From: Silene conica
Taxonomy: Eukaryota; Streptophyta; Magnoliopsida; Caryophyllales; Caryophyllaceae
Length of the DNA stretch: 64,000 bases
NCBI GenBank assembly: GCA_029255685.2
Contig: CM055313.2
Span: forward strand, 43,914,079-43,978,078
Direction of reading: 5' to 3'
Shown here: positions 22,897-34,500 of the stretch, in pieces
How positions within the stretch are numbered: the stretch's first letter is position 1
Layout of the letters: each line of letters opens with the position of its first letter
Notes under the pieces: model-generated
Databases searched by the model: none
What the model saw: the letters and a program-made list of their open reading frames with translations, nothing else
Told to the model about the DNA's origin: nothing
Made by a program: the position numbers and the translations under genes

Positions 22897-24189
22897 GTAA
22901 AAATAAAACAACAAGGACAAAACAACAACCAACAAAACACAAAACCCAACGCCAACCCGTGACTTCCATCCCTTCGCACGACCACCCCAGCCGTCTCGAA
23001 CACCAACCACCACCACTACCCGACACCACTGGTTGCACTCAAACCCCACGACACCAGGAACTCCATCCCCGACCACCGGTGAGTCAGACCTGCCCCAAAA
23101 CACCGGCCTGACCTGCAACCAGCGCTCCCTGAAACCCCTGAAACAACCCCTGTTCGACAACCCTAAACGTCACCAGCACCACCTTGACTGCCACCCAAAA
23201 ACACCCCTATACCTGAACCACCTGACCGTGGTGGTACCACCGCACCGACCTCCCCCTAGTCATCGGTGGTACCACCCCCAAACTAATCTAAACAACACCC
23301 AACGACCACCAACACCTCGCTCTCCTGTTCTCCCCAGAACCACCATGACAACAACCCCCTTGACCGCTAAACGACACACCCCTTATCACTACAACCACTC
23401 CTAGTCCACCCCCTGACTCACCCTTGACGTGAACCACCACTCACAACTACTTCTTGTAACACCACAGAGACACCACAGACAACACAAACCACAAACCCGA
23501 CATTCCAAAACCGCAACGGCTGTAACCAGGGGTGATAAACACCCCTGTCGACACCTGCCCACGACACTACCTCCACCGTGCCTAACTCCCTGACCAAGAC
23601 CCAGCCTCTGGCAACATAAAAACATAAAAACTGACCCAAACCCGACACTCAACCTTCATCGAAACACTAACAAACATAGGCACCTTAGAACAGAATTACA
23701 AACAACTTAACACTGATTGCGCATACCTGTTTTCCGACCTAATTCGAAGGGTTTAGGCAGGCTATAACCACCGTGGGGATCTGACCTCCTTGGAGTATGG
23801 TGTCGGCTGAGTAGATTAGTGTAGAGTTAGGGTTTTGAGGTGAGTCAGAAGTGAGTCAAATCCCCTCTTATAAGGCGGCAGAGGGACTAGGGTAGTGAGG
23901 TCTGTTTGTGTTTAAAACGTGAGCATGGGCTGTTTACACGAATATCGAGGCCCAAGGCCGTGCTACACCAGGTCCAGGGTTCGATCCACATGAACAACCT
24001 ACTACCAACATTACGCTAAGGTGGATAGGTCCTCCATTCGAGCCCCTCAGACCACCAAGACACCCCTCACAAAACGAGTACAAGCATACTAGTGCCTCGA
24101 TTTATAAAACCAACGCTAAAACGCATCGCTTAGGCATGTAACACTTATACGATGCAAATAAAAATCGTAACTAAAATCGGAGTATTACA
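21865..24189 (-). repeat. 5' LTR of element D
   Basis: At 2325 bp, this is nearly identical to the 3' LTR. Its inner edge abuts gag coding sequence after only two bases, where relatives C and B have AAG and then the primer site TGGTATCAGAG. The leader hairpin is at 21930-21943 and the (AAT)n tract at about 22840-22896. Confidence 0.95.
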
Positions 24190-24194
24190 GTTAG

Positions 24195-25793
24195 TTTAGT
24201 ATGACTAAAGTTTAGTTAATGAGTAACTAATAAAACCTAACAGTAGATAGGTGAGAGTCTATATTTTTGTTTATCTTCCTGTCTTTCACATATATATCAC
24301 CCTTTGCTTCATGAGTGTCTCGAGCGTACCGCGAGAGTCCATTTAGAATGAGTCTTGCAAGGTTGAAAGTTTAGCATTTAATTCCAACATGTTTAATTCG
24401 TTTGCATTTGGCAATGAGCTTGATTTTCTTTGAAAACTGCATTAAAATGGTTAGGCATGGCGTTGTGTTTGGTTTTGAGCTAGAAATCCGTTCCAAGTAG
24501 AAGTTTTTTCTTCTCATTTGAGTCTTAGTGCTTGCTTGAGGACAATAAAGGTTTGGTTTGGGGAGTTTGATACGTGCCTTTACTATGCATTTTATTTATA
24601 CTTTCGGCACGTATTTCTATGCATTTTCGTAACTTTTAGTTACTATTGCTCCCGAAACGGTTTACTTTGGTATTTCTATGTTTTAAATGTAGGAACAAGG
24701 GGAAGTGAGCAAAACCGAACTTTAACCGTCCTCCGGAAGCCTTTTTGAGTGAATACACGAAGCAAGGATCCGAACTCATAAGCTTAGAGATGCGTGCAAG
24801 CCAATTTAAGGCTGGAATACACAGGAAGTGGTCGACCGACCAGCGCACAGTTCTAGAAAGGCCTGATTACAGCACGAGAGGTCGACCGACCTACATACCC
24901 GGTCGGTCGACCAGTCGACGGGTTTCGCTGTTTCGGTTTCGGTTTTAATTCTTTTAACCTTGTAATTAGAAGGGTATTTAAGAACGCTTGAGCATTGTAA
25001 TTAGGTGAAGCAGTCATAATTAGCAAAACACCTTAGTTTAGAGAGAAGAATTCCAAGTTTTTAGATTTGTTCTTAGTTTTCCAATCGGTTTGTAAGTTTT
25101 ACGCAATTTAATCTTTCTTTGTCATTAAATTTCATTGTCCTTCTTATTATTGTTATTCAATTCATGCTTTGCCCTCTTGAATCTTCATCTTCAATTATGA
25201 TATCTTTCTTGTTGTACTTCAATGTTGTTAGTACTAGTTTTATGATTATGCATAGCTAATTCTTGTGATTAGGAATTAGGGGAACCATGGCTAAAACTAG
25301 GAATTACTGGTTTTATGATTATTTTACCAATCTCCATTGTTGTTGGTGAACTAATTCTTTAAGATTGAAAGATTGTTAGGATTAGTTTAACAACAACTTT
25401 GGGATTGCCCTATGAACGAAAGTTTAGTGCTTTACTAGGAACCCTAAGACCGTAAGCATTGGGTAGAATATTGACCTAAAGGTTTATTCTTTGTTCCTTG
25501 GGATTGTGTTATTTTGTTATTTTACCCTTTTTTGACTTGACCTAGCCATGGGGAACCGAAGTTCCTAATCATCCTTTTACCTTATTTTAGCATCCTTGTT
25601 TGTTTTGCTATCTTAGTTGTTAGTCTCAACCATCAATCAAAACCCACTTTTTGTTACTTTTAATAGATTTTAAATTCACAAACATTGTTAACCTTGTCTC
25701 CTTGTGGTTCGACCCTTGACTTATCCTATCTAGTTTAAGCTGAGGTTTTTATAAATCTTGTCTTTGGCACCCCTCAACGACGGGTGTCAGGAG
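24195..25793 (+). mobile_element. 3' end and LTR of another Ty3/gypsy element (Tat/Athila-like), truncated
   Basis: Positions 24195-24566 look like the tail of an internal region, with CTTGAGGACAATAAAGG and a purine-rich GGTTTGGGGAGT immediately before TGATACGTG at 24567. The LTR would run to about GGGTGTCA near 25793 and contains a GTGGTTCGACCCTTGACT segment seen near the ends of such LTRs. No partner LTR or coding domain is in the window. Assignment to Tat/Athila is by resemblance only. The part upstream is cut by element D, and its 5' half would lie beyond 15705. Confidence 0.5.
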
Positions 25794-26074
25794 GCTCATA
25801 GCCTTTGAATTCTTCTCTGCAATTTGTAGTCAGCTTCTACATAATCACTTTCCATCTTTTCATAGGTCGTTCCATTGGCGGCGGCGACCATGATTTTCTT
25901 TGGTCCGGTTTGAATGATCTTCCAACATTCCCAGTCACATCCCTTGATGTAGTGAGTCATCATATTATTCCATAAACTGTAGTTTTTACCATCGAAGATA
26001 GGACACTTGATTGAGATGCTTGGAATCCATTGTTTATAGAGTATATAATATAGAATCAATAGTAGGATCAATCT
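25794..26074 (-). pseudogene. Ty1/copia gag N-terminal fragment
   Basis: The minus-strand frame reads PIFDGKNYSLWNNMMTHYIK, then CDWECWKII, then GTTYEKMESDYVEADYKLQ. This is the start of the copia-type gag (UBN2 family) that builds the particle. It stops after about 85 residues. Downstream protease, integrase and reverse transcriptase are absent. Just upstream in sense lies a primer site (26102-26114) and a trace of LTR, so this is the 5' end of a truncated copia element. Confidence 0.8.
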
Positions 26075-26101
26075 CCCGCGGTTAGGCGATCAAGAGCACG
26101 A

Positions 26102-26165
26102 GGCTCTGATACCAATTGAAGAGTCTATTGATATGATATACTCAAGAAGAGGGGGGGGGGGGGGG
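26102..26165 (-). other. tRNA-Met primer site, LTR stub and poly-G tract
   Basis: GGCTCTGATACCA at 26102-26114 is the complement of the initiator-tRNA primer site TGGTATCAGAGCC. It belongs to the copia fragment to the left. From 26117 about 33 bases resemble an LTR end (TGAAGAGTCTATTG). They run into a G homopolymer up to 26165, where the TRIM LTR begins. The homopolymer may be a real junction scar or a sequencing weak point. Confidence 0.7.
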
Positions 26166-26378
26166 TGTAAGAACCCGGCCCACCACCGTCGTAACACGCA
26201 CCCAATAAGATGGGATGTGTACCTTTGGGCCAATTATTTGTCCTCACTTAAGCCTAAAAGCACAAGGCCTTGTTACTAAGTGGTGGGTGGAAGCTATTAT
26301 AAACATATAACAAGCCTCACATTCTATGTGGGACAAATCTCCACACAAACTTTCCTCTCTTACTCTTTGGGTGTTACA
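26166..26378 (-). repeat. TRIM 3' LTR
   Basis: This 213-bp LTR contains the TGTGGGACAAATCTCCACA stretch typical of short plant LTRs. It lacks four bases (CCGA) present in the right copy. Its left flank is poly-G, so no target duplication can be read. Confidence 0.85.
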
Positions 26379-26481
26379 AACCACCCCACTTAAAGAACAC
26401 AACGTCCTCGTTGTGCCTCAAACTTAAGCGTAGCCAAGCCCAGAATCCTCCCCGCTAGGTGGGTGACCCGGGTACTCCCGA

Positions 26482-28834
26482 TGTAATACTCCGTATTTCA
26501 TGTTATTTTTTTATTTGTCGTATTTATTATTTAATATTATATTGAATTGCTTATATTCGATAATTTAATCATCGAATACGGGTTATGTTTTATATGCTAT
26601 TTGTGTTAGTCGGGTTTGGTCAGTATGATTAGGTAACATGGCTAAGTAAGTATCTTGGGCCTCGGTAAGTGTGCAATCAAAACAGCCCAAGAATCCGTTT
26701 AAACCAACGTTAACACAAAACTACTAGAAAGCTGGTTGTCGCCTTATAAAAACCTGTGCTTAACCCTACCCTAAACCTAATCGACACTCAAACAAGTCTC
26801 ACAACTCTCTGCCGTCATACCTGAGAACATCCAAAGAGGGTTTACACGGTGGTTGGAGGGTGCTAGGAGGGCTCGAATAACCAAGGAAGAGGGTATGTTC
26901 ACCATAGTTTCTGTTTTCCTCTATTTTCTGTTGGGTTTGATTCGTTAATTACAATCATGTAAGCTATGTTATAAGTTCTAATCTTGGCATAAAAATAATC
27001 TATGACGCGTAGTAATCATGTTTCGACCATAGTAACGACATATCTAACGACCTAAGGCCACCGTATAGGGTGTTTCGTCACTGGTGTCAGAATGTTGTTT
27101 TTTCGTTTTCCAGAATAGACTTTTGAGCATGAATCTTATACTGTATTTCGATGTATATCCTGTTCATAAGTGGCTTGGGTGTAATGGTAGTTAACTCGGT
27201 GGTAGTCAGGTGGTCCAGATAGTGGCTGTCACGGCGGTTCTCGGTCGCGGGTGTCGTCAGTTTGGTGGGTGTTCAGGCGTGTGTGTCAGAGTCATAATAG
27301 AGTCGTTTCTGATAAGTATTATGAACGTAAGTTTTGTGTTTGAAGTCGAAGGAGTTATGGGTCGTGGTTATCTGGGTAGTTCGGGTTTATGGGTTAAGTG
27401 CGAATAGGTGTTTGTAGGGTGGTGATCACGGTGGTTTGGTTTGTCGGGTATGGGGTTTAAACCGGTGTCTTGTTGTGGTTGTACACTCACGCAAAATAAA
27501 CAGAGTCAGACGTGGGTACGGTTGTTGGAAGGGTTGGGCACGGCTTCGTCCAACGACACTCCCCTTGGAACCACCTTGGCTTAGGGGCGAGCCTGGTGGT
27601 GTCGGGGGCGAGGTCAGCGGCTGGGCAGGTGTCGGTCTTTGGGTTTGCACGGGTCGGTGAGTAAGAGTTAAGCTGTACGCGGATTCGGGTTTCACGGTTG
27701 TGCTGCGTTTTGGGCGTGGGTGTATCTCATGATTGATTGGTTAATTTTAGTAGTGGTGCTTTATTAGTAGTATGTTAATAATAATATTATATGTTAATAA
27801 TAATATCGTATGTTAACAATATTTTAATTATAACAATATTAGTGTTGATTAAATGATTACTATTAATGTTATGGTAGGAAATAATATTAGTAATGTATAA
27901 GAATATGTTAGTGATACTATTACCTTTTTTTTTAATCAAATATTGAGAAATTGACTAGTTGTTGGAAACTATTCTTTTAACAAATCTATTTTTGGTAAGT
28001 CTATGTTTAGTAAATTATGATTAGTTAATAATAATTGACGGTGTGAGTAGAATTTAATATTGAGTAATATTTATAGGAACGGAATTTAAGCTGGAATATT
28101 ACTAAGACGGTGGTTTCTTATTCCAGACTTGCTATTCCAGATAGGATACACTGGTACCATATTTTATGACTGGTTATGAATGTATGTGGTTTTGTATGAA
28201 TGGATGCAAGCATGAATTGTATGAGCATGTTATCATATGGATAGTTTATTAGTATTGCATTCATGAGCATGCATGTGCATTGAGATTGAGATAGTTGTAG
28301 ATTAGATGTTAATCTGATATAAAGCCCAGGGTGGTTCTGCAGACCAGGCCTGGTGTCTTATCAGCATTTGAGCTGGTGTTCGGCGACGGCCGATTATAGT
28401 CTGCCGGGAGGTTCGGTACGGCTGGGTGTTACGGGTTTGAGTATGAGATTGAAATTGAGCTCGAGCATGACATAAGCATTTGCATATTATTGTTTTGTTG
28501 CATTATTTATTATTGTGTTATCCTACTCAACCGCGAGGTTGACAGTGTATTCGTGTTCACCTACAATGATCCGGAATGGGGAGTAAATCTTTCAGGTCAG
28601 AGACAGGTGAACTAGGACTGGGCATTGGAAGAGAGACATTGACTAGACCTACCTAGCTACTAGATCACTTAACTTTTCATAGTTGAACATTTATTTTATC
28701 TCAGTTGTTTTGGATGTCTTTTGGATTAAGCCTTGTAATAGTTATCAGTTTAACCCTTTATATTTAAAGTACTGTGTTTCTTTCACTGTGAATATCTACT
28801 ACCCTGGTTTATCCAGGATGGTAACGGTCCTATT
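26482..28834 (+). repeat. 5' LTR of element C, first part
   Basis: This begins TGTAATACTCC. It holds a TG-rich segment (27180-27680), an ATTA-rich segment (27770-27900), a string of small hairpins (28320-28440), the stem TCAACC/GGTTGA (28527-28542), a TATA-like stretch near 28757, and the leader hairpin CCTGG/CCAGG at 28803-28817. The copia element cuts it after CTATT. The last 48 bp resume at 37464-37511. Confidence 0.93.
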
Positions 28835-29829
28835 TGTTGGGGCTGGTGTCCTTGACAATTAAGTACAATGACTTATTAAATCTCTTTAAGGATCACAAGG
28901 GCATACTTCTGTATTATTACCAGTTGATCCACGTTTATCAATAACGGTTGGCTTGCTAGATAAGTTTGACGTTATTGTCATACGGATGGCGGTGGTCAAC
29001 TGGTCCCTATACGTCACACCTATAGGACACGTTTGAGAGATGTGAAGGTATGAAAATACAGTCACATTTTGCCGGATATGACTAAACGGTTAGTCAGAGA
29101 TATTGACTATTAAATTAGTCAATAAGATGTTGAGATTATTATTTAATACGGATTAAATAATTTTAGCTAATACGGATTACATGATTAATTCGTAAATTAA
29201 ATATAAACGGTTATATTTAATTAAATATTGTATTCGCGTATTAATATAAACAGTTATATTAATTTGGGTAATTATACAATATCGTATTTTGTCAGACCAT
29301 TATTAATATATCGACTGTATTAATATCTGACAACATGTTACGATTTATAAATAAAACCCGCGAACAACTTAAAGCTAATTGGGTCGAATCACGCATTGGA
29401 ATAAGGTAAGAGTGGGAAGCCCACTCATACCCAGTCTCCAATTCGGCCGAACAGAGGCTACATATGGAGAGGGTTTCTCCTTATGTGACACACTCTTGTT
29501 GCACTGAAAAATAATCTAAGGGTAAAATTAGGGTTTGAGAGCATTCTTCTCCCAAAACCTCAGATCTCACATCTAAAACCTCAAGGGCTCTCCCTATATT
29601 GCAAGGCAATTGGAGAGGATTTCTAGCACACGCGGCCACGTCTCAAACTAAGTCTTGGGTGCAAGTTATAGGAGGGAATTTGCATTAATTCCTGTTCTTA
29701 GGCCTTTTGCGCGAGGACTAAAGGTTGTACTTCTTTTCTCATGTTTTTTAATCTTATGACGATATTCACAATTGCATATTTCATTATAATCCTGCATATT
29801 TACGGTGAATACGCGTTTGATTCCCCACA
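28835..29829 (+). repeat. 5' LTR of the copia element
   Basis: This is the 995-bp left LTR. It has a strongly AT-rich centre with TTAATA/TATTAA words (29100-29340), and its 3' third is leader-like. It ends in CCCCACA one base before AGTGGTATCAG. Confidence 0.95.
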
Positions 29830-31576
29830 AGTGGTATCAGGGCCTTAGGCCATGAAAATTTTACAATTGTGTCTTTCATAAGTATTAAAAATTTTGAAAA
29901 CCGTACACTGTGCTTAGGCACTCGATCGAGTACCAGTTGCACTCGATCGAGTGCCCTCGTACCAGGCCCGTGCGTGTGATTTTTGTGAGAAATCGATCTT
30001 GTTTTTCGATTATAATTTGCATATTGTTAATTAATCGATATTTTTAGCAATATGTGAATCTTTTGTTGTTGTTTATTTATGATTTACACGTTTTAAATCC
30101 ATGTTATAAACCCGTTTTAATTTAAAAGTGCAGCGATTTGCAGTTTTACGAGCCACTCGATCGAGCCCTGCTGCACTCGATCGAGTGACCCTGACACTCG
30201 ATCGAGTGCCCCTGTTACTCAATCGAGTGCTCTCGTTTCGGGGTGTTTATTTTCGAAAATAACTTGTTTCTTATTTTCACATGGCTTAAAATAATATACT
30301 GTATACGGAAATAGTATATTATTTAGTGAAACGGTTCACCCTCGTTTGATACATATTGTTTTAAAACAGTTTAAAATAATGGATTATATGTTTATTAAAA
30401 TTGGTGATTAAAGCGGTATAGTCACATAATTTTAATCTTAAAAGGTGGTTTGGTATAAATTTATTAATCATAATAACAGTATTATGTCATGTATAAATTT
30501 TATTTAGTTGATTCATTTTATTTATCGTCTTGTGAATGCCTTGAATGCTTTCAATAACGTATTTAATTTTTGCAAACGGTTGTAACTTAGTGTGGCCTTA
30601 GAAGATTGTGTTACCGTAATGATGGGACACGATCTTGCTTGTAATTTTGAGATCTTGAATCTCCGTTTTGGGTTTTTGCCATGTAATTACTTTTGTATTT
30701 AAATTAGAATGTATCTAGGATTACTTTTGTAATTTAAATTAGTAATTTTGTGAAGACCAAAGACAAGACGGAGACCGGTTGCTCACTCCCGCTGCAAGGA
30801 CCAAGATGGAACATCAAGACAAGCTTCTAGGGTCCAACAGTGGATTCCAAGTTGTTTTATGTTTATTTTGGTAGGATAGGCCACACTAGGACTTTTTATT
30901 TACGTTTATTGCATTTATCTTTATGCTTTCATCGATAATAGCTTGCATCATATTCCGCCTAAAAACCAAACCACCTATATCATGCCTGAAAACTGACTCA
31001 TGTAGAGGTCACGCGTTAGTTTTCTGTGACAATACAGATGTCACATGTCAATTTAAAAGCCATCACCTTATTTAATTCATTCACGCAAATGCTAGTTTTT
31101 AGTTCACTTAAATATGGATAAATAAGAGTTGATGGGGTCTTCCTCGTATAACCAAAAAATTGAGATTAGTCTTTATAAATCAGCCTCCCATGAATCCCTT
31201 CTTCGTCGGTAGGCATAATATGACCCCTTCTACGTCGGGTAAGTGGGAACAGATGATTTATTTTATCTCAACATCATGGTCACTCGATAATATTCCAGTG
31301 ACTGAGATGGACTAATAGATAGGATTCACGGAAATCTATCGACCAAGAGTTCCAACGATTGGAATTAGCCAAACTGTGGCCTTATCAATATACGGAAATT
31401 GAGTCTTGGGATCGTTTATATAATTCTTGAGGGAGATCAATTATATAAATGCATGAGTCTACGAGTTTAAATTCAATTTAATATAGACTTAAATCACAAC
31501 AATAAGTTGCTTATATGGTTTAGTTTTATCTTCTTTCAGTGTAGAACACGTTCATTAAAACTGCTGTAAAACTAAA
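29830..31576 (+). promoter_or_regulatory. Copia leader with primer site and palindromic CTCGATCGAG repeats
   Basis: The primer site is at 29832-29844. The palindrome CACTCGATCGAGTG or close variants occurs about six times in two clusters, 29917-29955 and 30150-30232. No reading frame of note was seen. The leader is unusually long, so it may hold packaging or translation-control structure, but nothing more specific can be claimed. Confidence 0.8.
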
Positions 31577-34500
31577 ATGGCTGGTGAAGACCCAATGCCA
31601 AGTGCCAAGCTAGCACGTGAATCCTGGCTAAAAGCCTTCATGGACTCCATGAATCAGTCAACTAGACTGAGGAATGATGGGTCAAACTTCTCTGACTGGG
31701 AGGCAGCACTACGGAATGCTGCCATTGCAGACGGAAAGCTTAAGTATTTAACTGAGCCAATTCCGGCACACCCAGGAACTGGAGCTAGAGCCAACGATGT
31801 TCGCGCTCATAGCGACTTCGTCATGGAAGCGGGTGCGATAAAGAACGTACTCATCTATGCAATGGAATCCAATTTGCAAAGACGCTTCATAACCCATGGT
31901 GCAAACAAGATTTTCACCACGCTCACTAACAAATTCTCCAAGGCTCCGAGAATCGTTTCTTATGAGCATACCTGTCGCTTCTTTGAGGCGAAACTCCAGA
32001 AGGGCCAAGCTGTTAGCCCACATATTCTCAACATGATTGAGAATATCGAGAAACTGGAGACCCTAAACTGCAAGATCAGTGAGAACATCATCGTTGATCG
32101 CATGCTTCATTCGCTTCATGATGGGTTCGCCCTCTTTAGGGCCAACTACTACATGAACGACATGAAGAAGACTCCCCATGAGCTCCACTCCCTTCTCGTA
32201 CAGACTGAGAAGGATCTAAGGTTGAGTGGGAATCTAAAGCAGGATGTTCTCATGATCTCAAGTAAGGGAAAAGGTAAAGGGAAGGCTAAATCTCAGGGCG
32301 ACCTAGCGGTAGGTAGGCCCAGGTTCAAGAAACCAGGATTTGCTAAGAGTGGGCCAGGTGAGTCGAGCAACTCACAAGGCAAGATAAAGAGCAAGGATAC
32401 AAGTATGGAATGTCACCATTGCCACAAGACTGGGCATTGGAGGCGCTCATGCCCCGTGTATCGCGAGGACATTAAAGCAGGCCGTGTTACTCCTGTTGGT
32501 ATGTCTTCTTCTTCTTTTATTCACATGATTGAGATTAACCATGCAAGTTGCGGAACTTGGGTACTTGATACTGGTTGTGGTTCTCATCTATGTAATCATG
32601 TGGAGGGCCTCCGAAACCAAGAACCCCTAATCAAGGGTGAGGTGGACCTGCGTGTCGGGAATGGAGCACGTGTGGCTGCAGTCTCGAAGAGAACATACGT
32701 AATCCAGCTTCCAAGTGGATTCGAGTTATTTTTATATAACTGTTATTATGTTCCTAGTTTGTCCAAAAACATTATTTCAGTTTCTGCACTTGACAAACTC
32801 GGCTTTTCATTTGTAATAGAGAATAATAGCTGTATTTTCTCCTTACACAATATGATTTATGGCAAGGCAGTTTCCATGAATGGAATTTATGTTTTAGATC
32901 AAACCACCGAGATATTACATGTGAATAATAAAAGATTAAAGGTAGGTGACAAAGATCAAACTTACCTATGGCATTGTCGTATGGGACACATAAATGAGAA
33001 ACGCGTAAAACAGCTCATACAGAATAGAGCTATATCGCCCTTTGATTTCGAATCATATGGCACGTGTGAATCATGTCTCATCGGCAAAATGACTCGTATT
33101 TTCTTCAAAGGTGTTGGAATGCGCGCTGCTGACCTATTAGGACTCATACATACGGACGTATGTGGCCCTATGTCGATCAACGCACGAGAAGGCTATAGGT
33201 ATTTCATCACTTTCACGGATGATTTGAGTAGATATGGCTATGTCTACTTGATGAAACATAAAAGTGAATCCTTTGACAAGTTCAAAGAATACCAGAATCG
33301 GGTACAGAACCAGCTGGGTAGAAAGATTAAAGCACTACGCTCGGATCGTGGTGGTGAGTATCTTTCACGCGAGTTTGATCAACACCTAAAAGACTGTGGG
33401 ATCGTGCTACAGTTGACTCCACCTGGATCACGACAATTAAATGGTGTGTCCGAACGGAGAAATCGAACTTTACTTGATATGGTTCGATCCATGATGAGTC
33501 ACACCGTTGTGCCTGATTCATTGTGGGGCTATGCTCTTTTGTCGGCCGCTCTAATACTTAACCGAAGTCCGTCTAAAGCTGTTGACAAGACTCCATTCGA
33601 GTTATGGAAGGGAACGGTCCCTAACTTGTCCTTTATTCGGGTTTGGGGCTGCGAGGCTTATGTCAAGTGGAGACACGAGGATAAGCTCGGCCCGCGATCG
33701 GTCAAGACATACTTTATAGGCTATCCAAAGGGAACGTTTTGTCATTACTTCTACTCGCCTACCGAACAACTTGTTTTTGTTGCGGCTAGTGCGACGTTCT
33801 TAGAGAAAGAATTTCTCGAGAACAAGTCGAGTAATAGAACCTTCGAGTTATCGGAGGTTCAAGAACCAACTACCGAGCAACCATTGGAGGAAACAGTACC
33901 TTCAACCGAGGCTGCGGTAGATATCCCTGAGGAACCTAGGAGGTCAGGAAGAGTCTCTATTCCACCGGACAGATACATTGGTATGGTCGAGGAACACGAT
34001 ACAGATGACGTCTTACTCCTAGAGGGTAATGAACCCACAACCAATAAAGGTGCCATGACCAGTTCTGACTCAAAGCTATGGCTAGAAGCCATGCAATCCG
34101 AGATGGACTCCATGTATGAGAACACCGTGTGGGATCTTGTGGACCTACCTGCAAAGGTACGTCCCCTTCAATGCAAATGGCTTTACAAGATAAAGCATGT
34201 CGTGGAAGGACAACAAGATATCCATAAGGCTAGACTAGTTGCTAAAGGTTTCACCCAAGTGCCAGGCTTGCACTACGATGAGATCTTTGCACCCGTAGTC
34301 ATGCTACGTTCCATTCGGATTATCTTAGCGATCGCCGCATTTCATGACTATGAAATATGGCAAATGGACGTTAAAACCGCCTTCTTAAACGGTTATTTGG
34401 AGGAAGAGTTGTACATGGTACAACCCGAGGGTTTTATCGATCCAGCACATCCTAAGAAAGTTTGCAAGCTTAAGCGTTCCATCTATGGACTTAAGCAAGC

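Larger units (their letters stand above)
15705..24189 (-). mobile_element. Element D: young Ty3/gypsy chromovirus, gag mostly deleted
   Basis: The LTRs at 15705-18030 and 21865-24189 begin TGTAATACT and end GTGTTACA on the minus strand. The 5-bp target duplication GTTAG is at 15700-15704 and 24190-24194. The two LTRs differ by about five substitutions and one A in roughly 2.3 kb, so insertion was very recent. The internal region (18031-21864) keeps protease, reverse transcriptase, RNase H, integrase and chromodomain. It starts abruptly in the C-terminal part of gag, directly against the 5' LTR, so primer site, leader and zinc knuckle are gone. The long LTRs and chromodomain fit the Tekay/Del branch. 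Confidence 0.93.

Noticed and set aside
25117-25793. Possible host gene in the region with many stop-free short stretches
   Set aside because: No splice-consistent frame could be assembled, and the sequence fits the 3' half of a gypsy LTR.
26166-26378. TRIM considered as Cassandra (carrying a 5S rRNA in its LTR)
   Set aside because: The conserved 5S internal control sequence was not found in either LTR.
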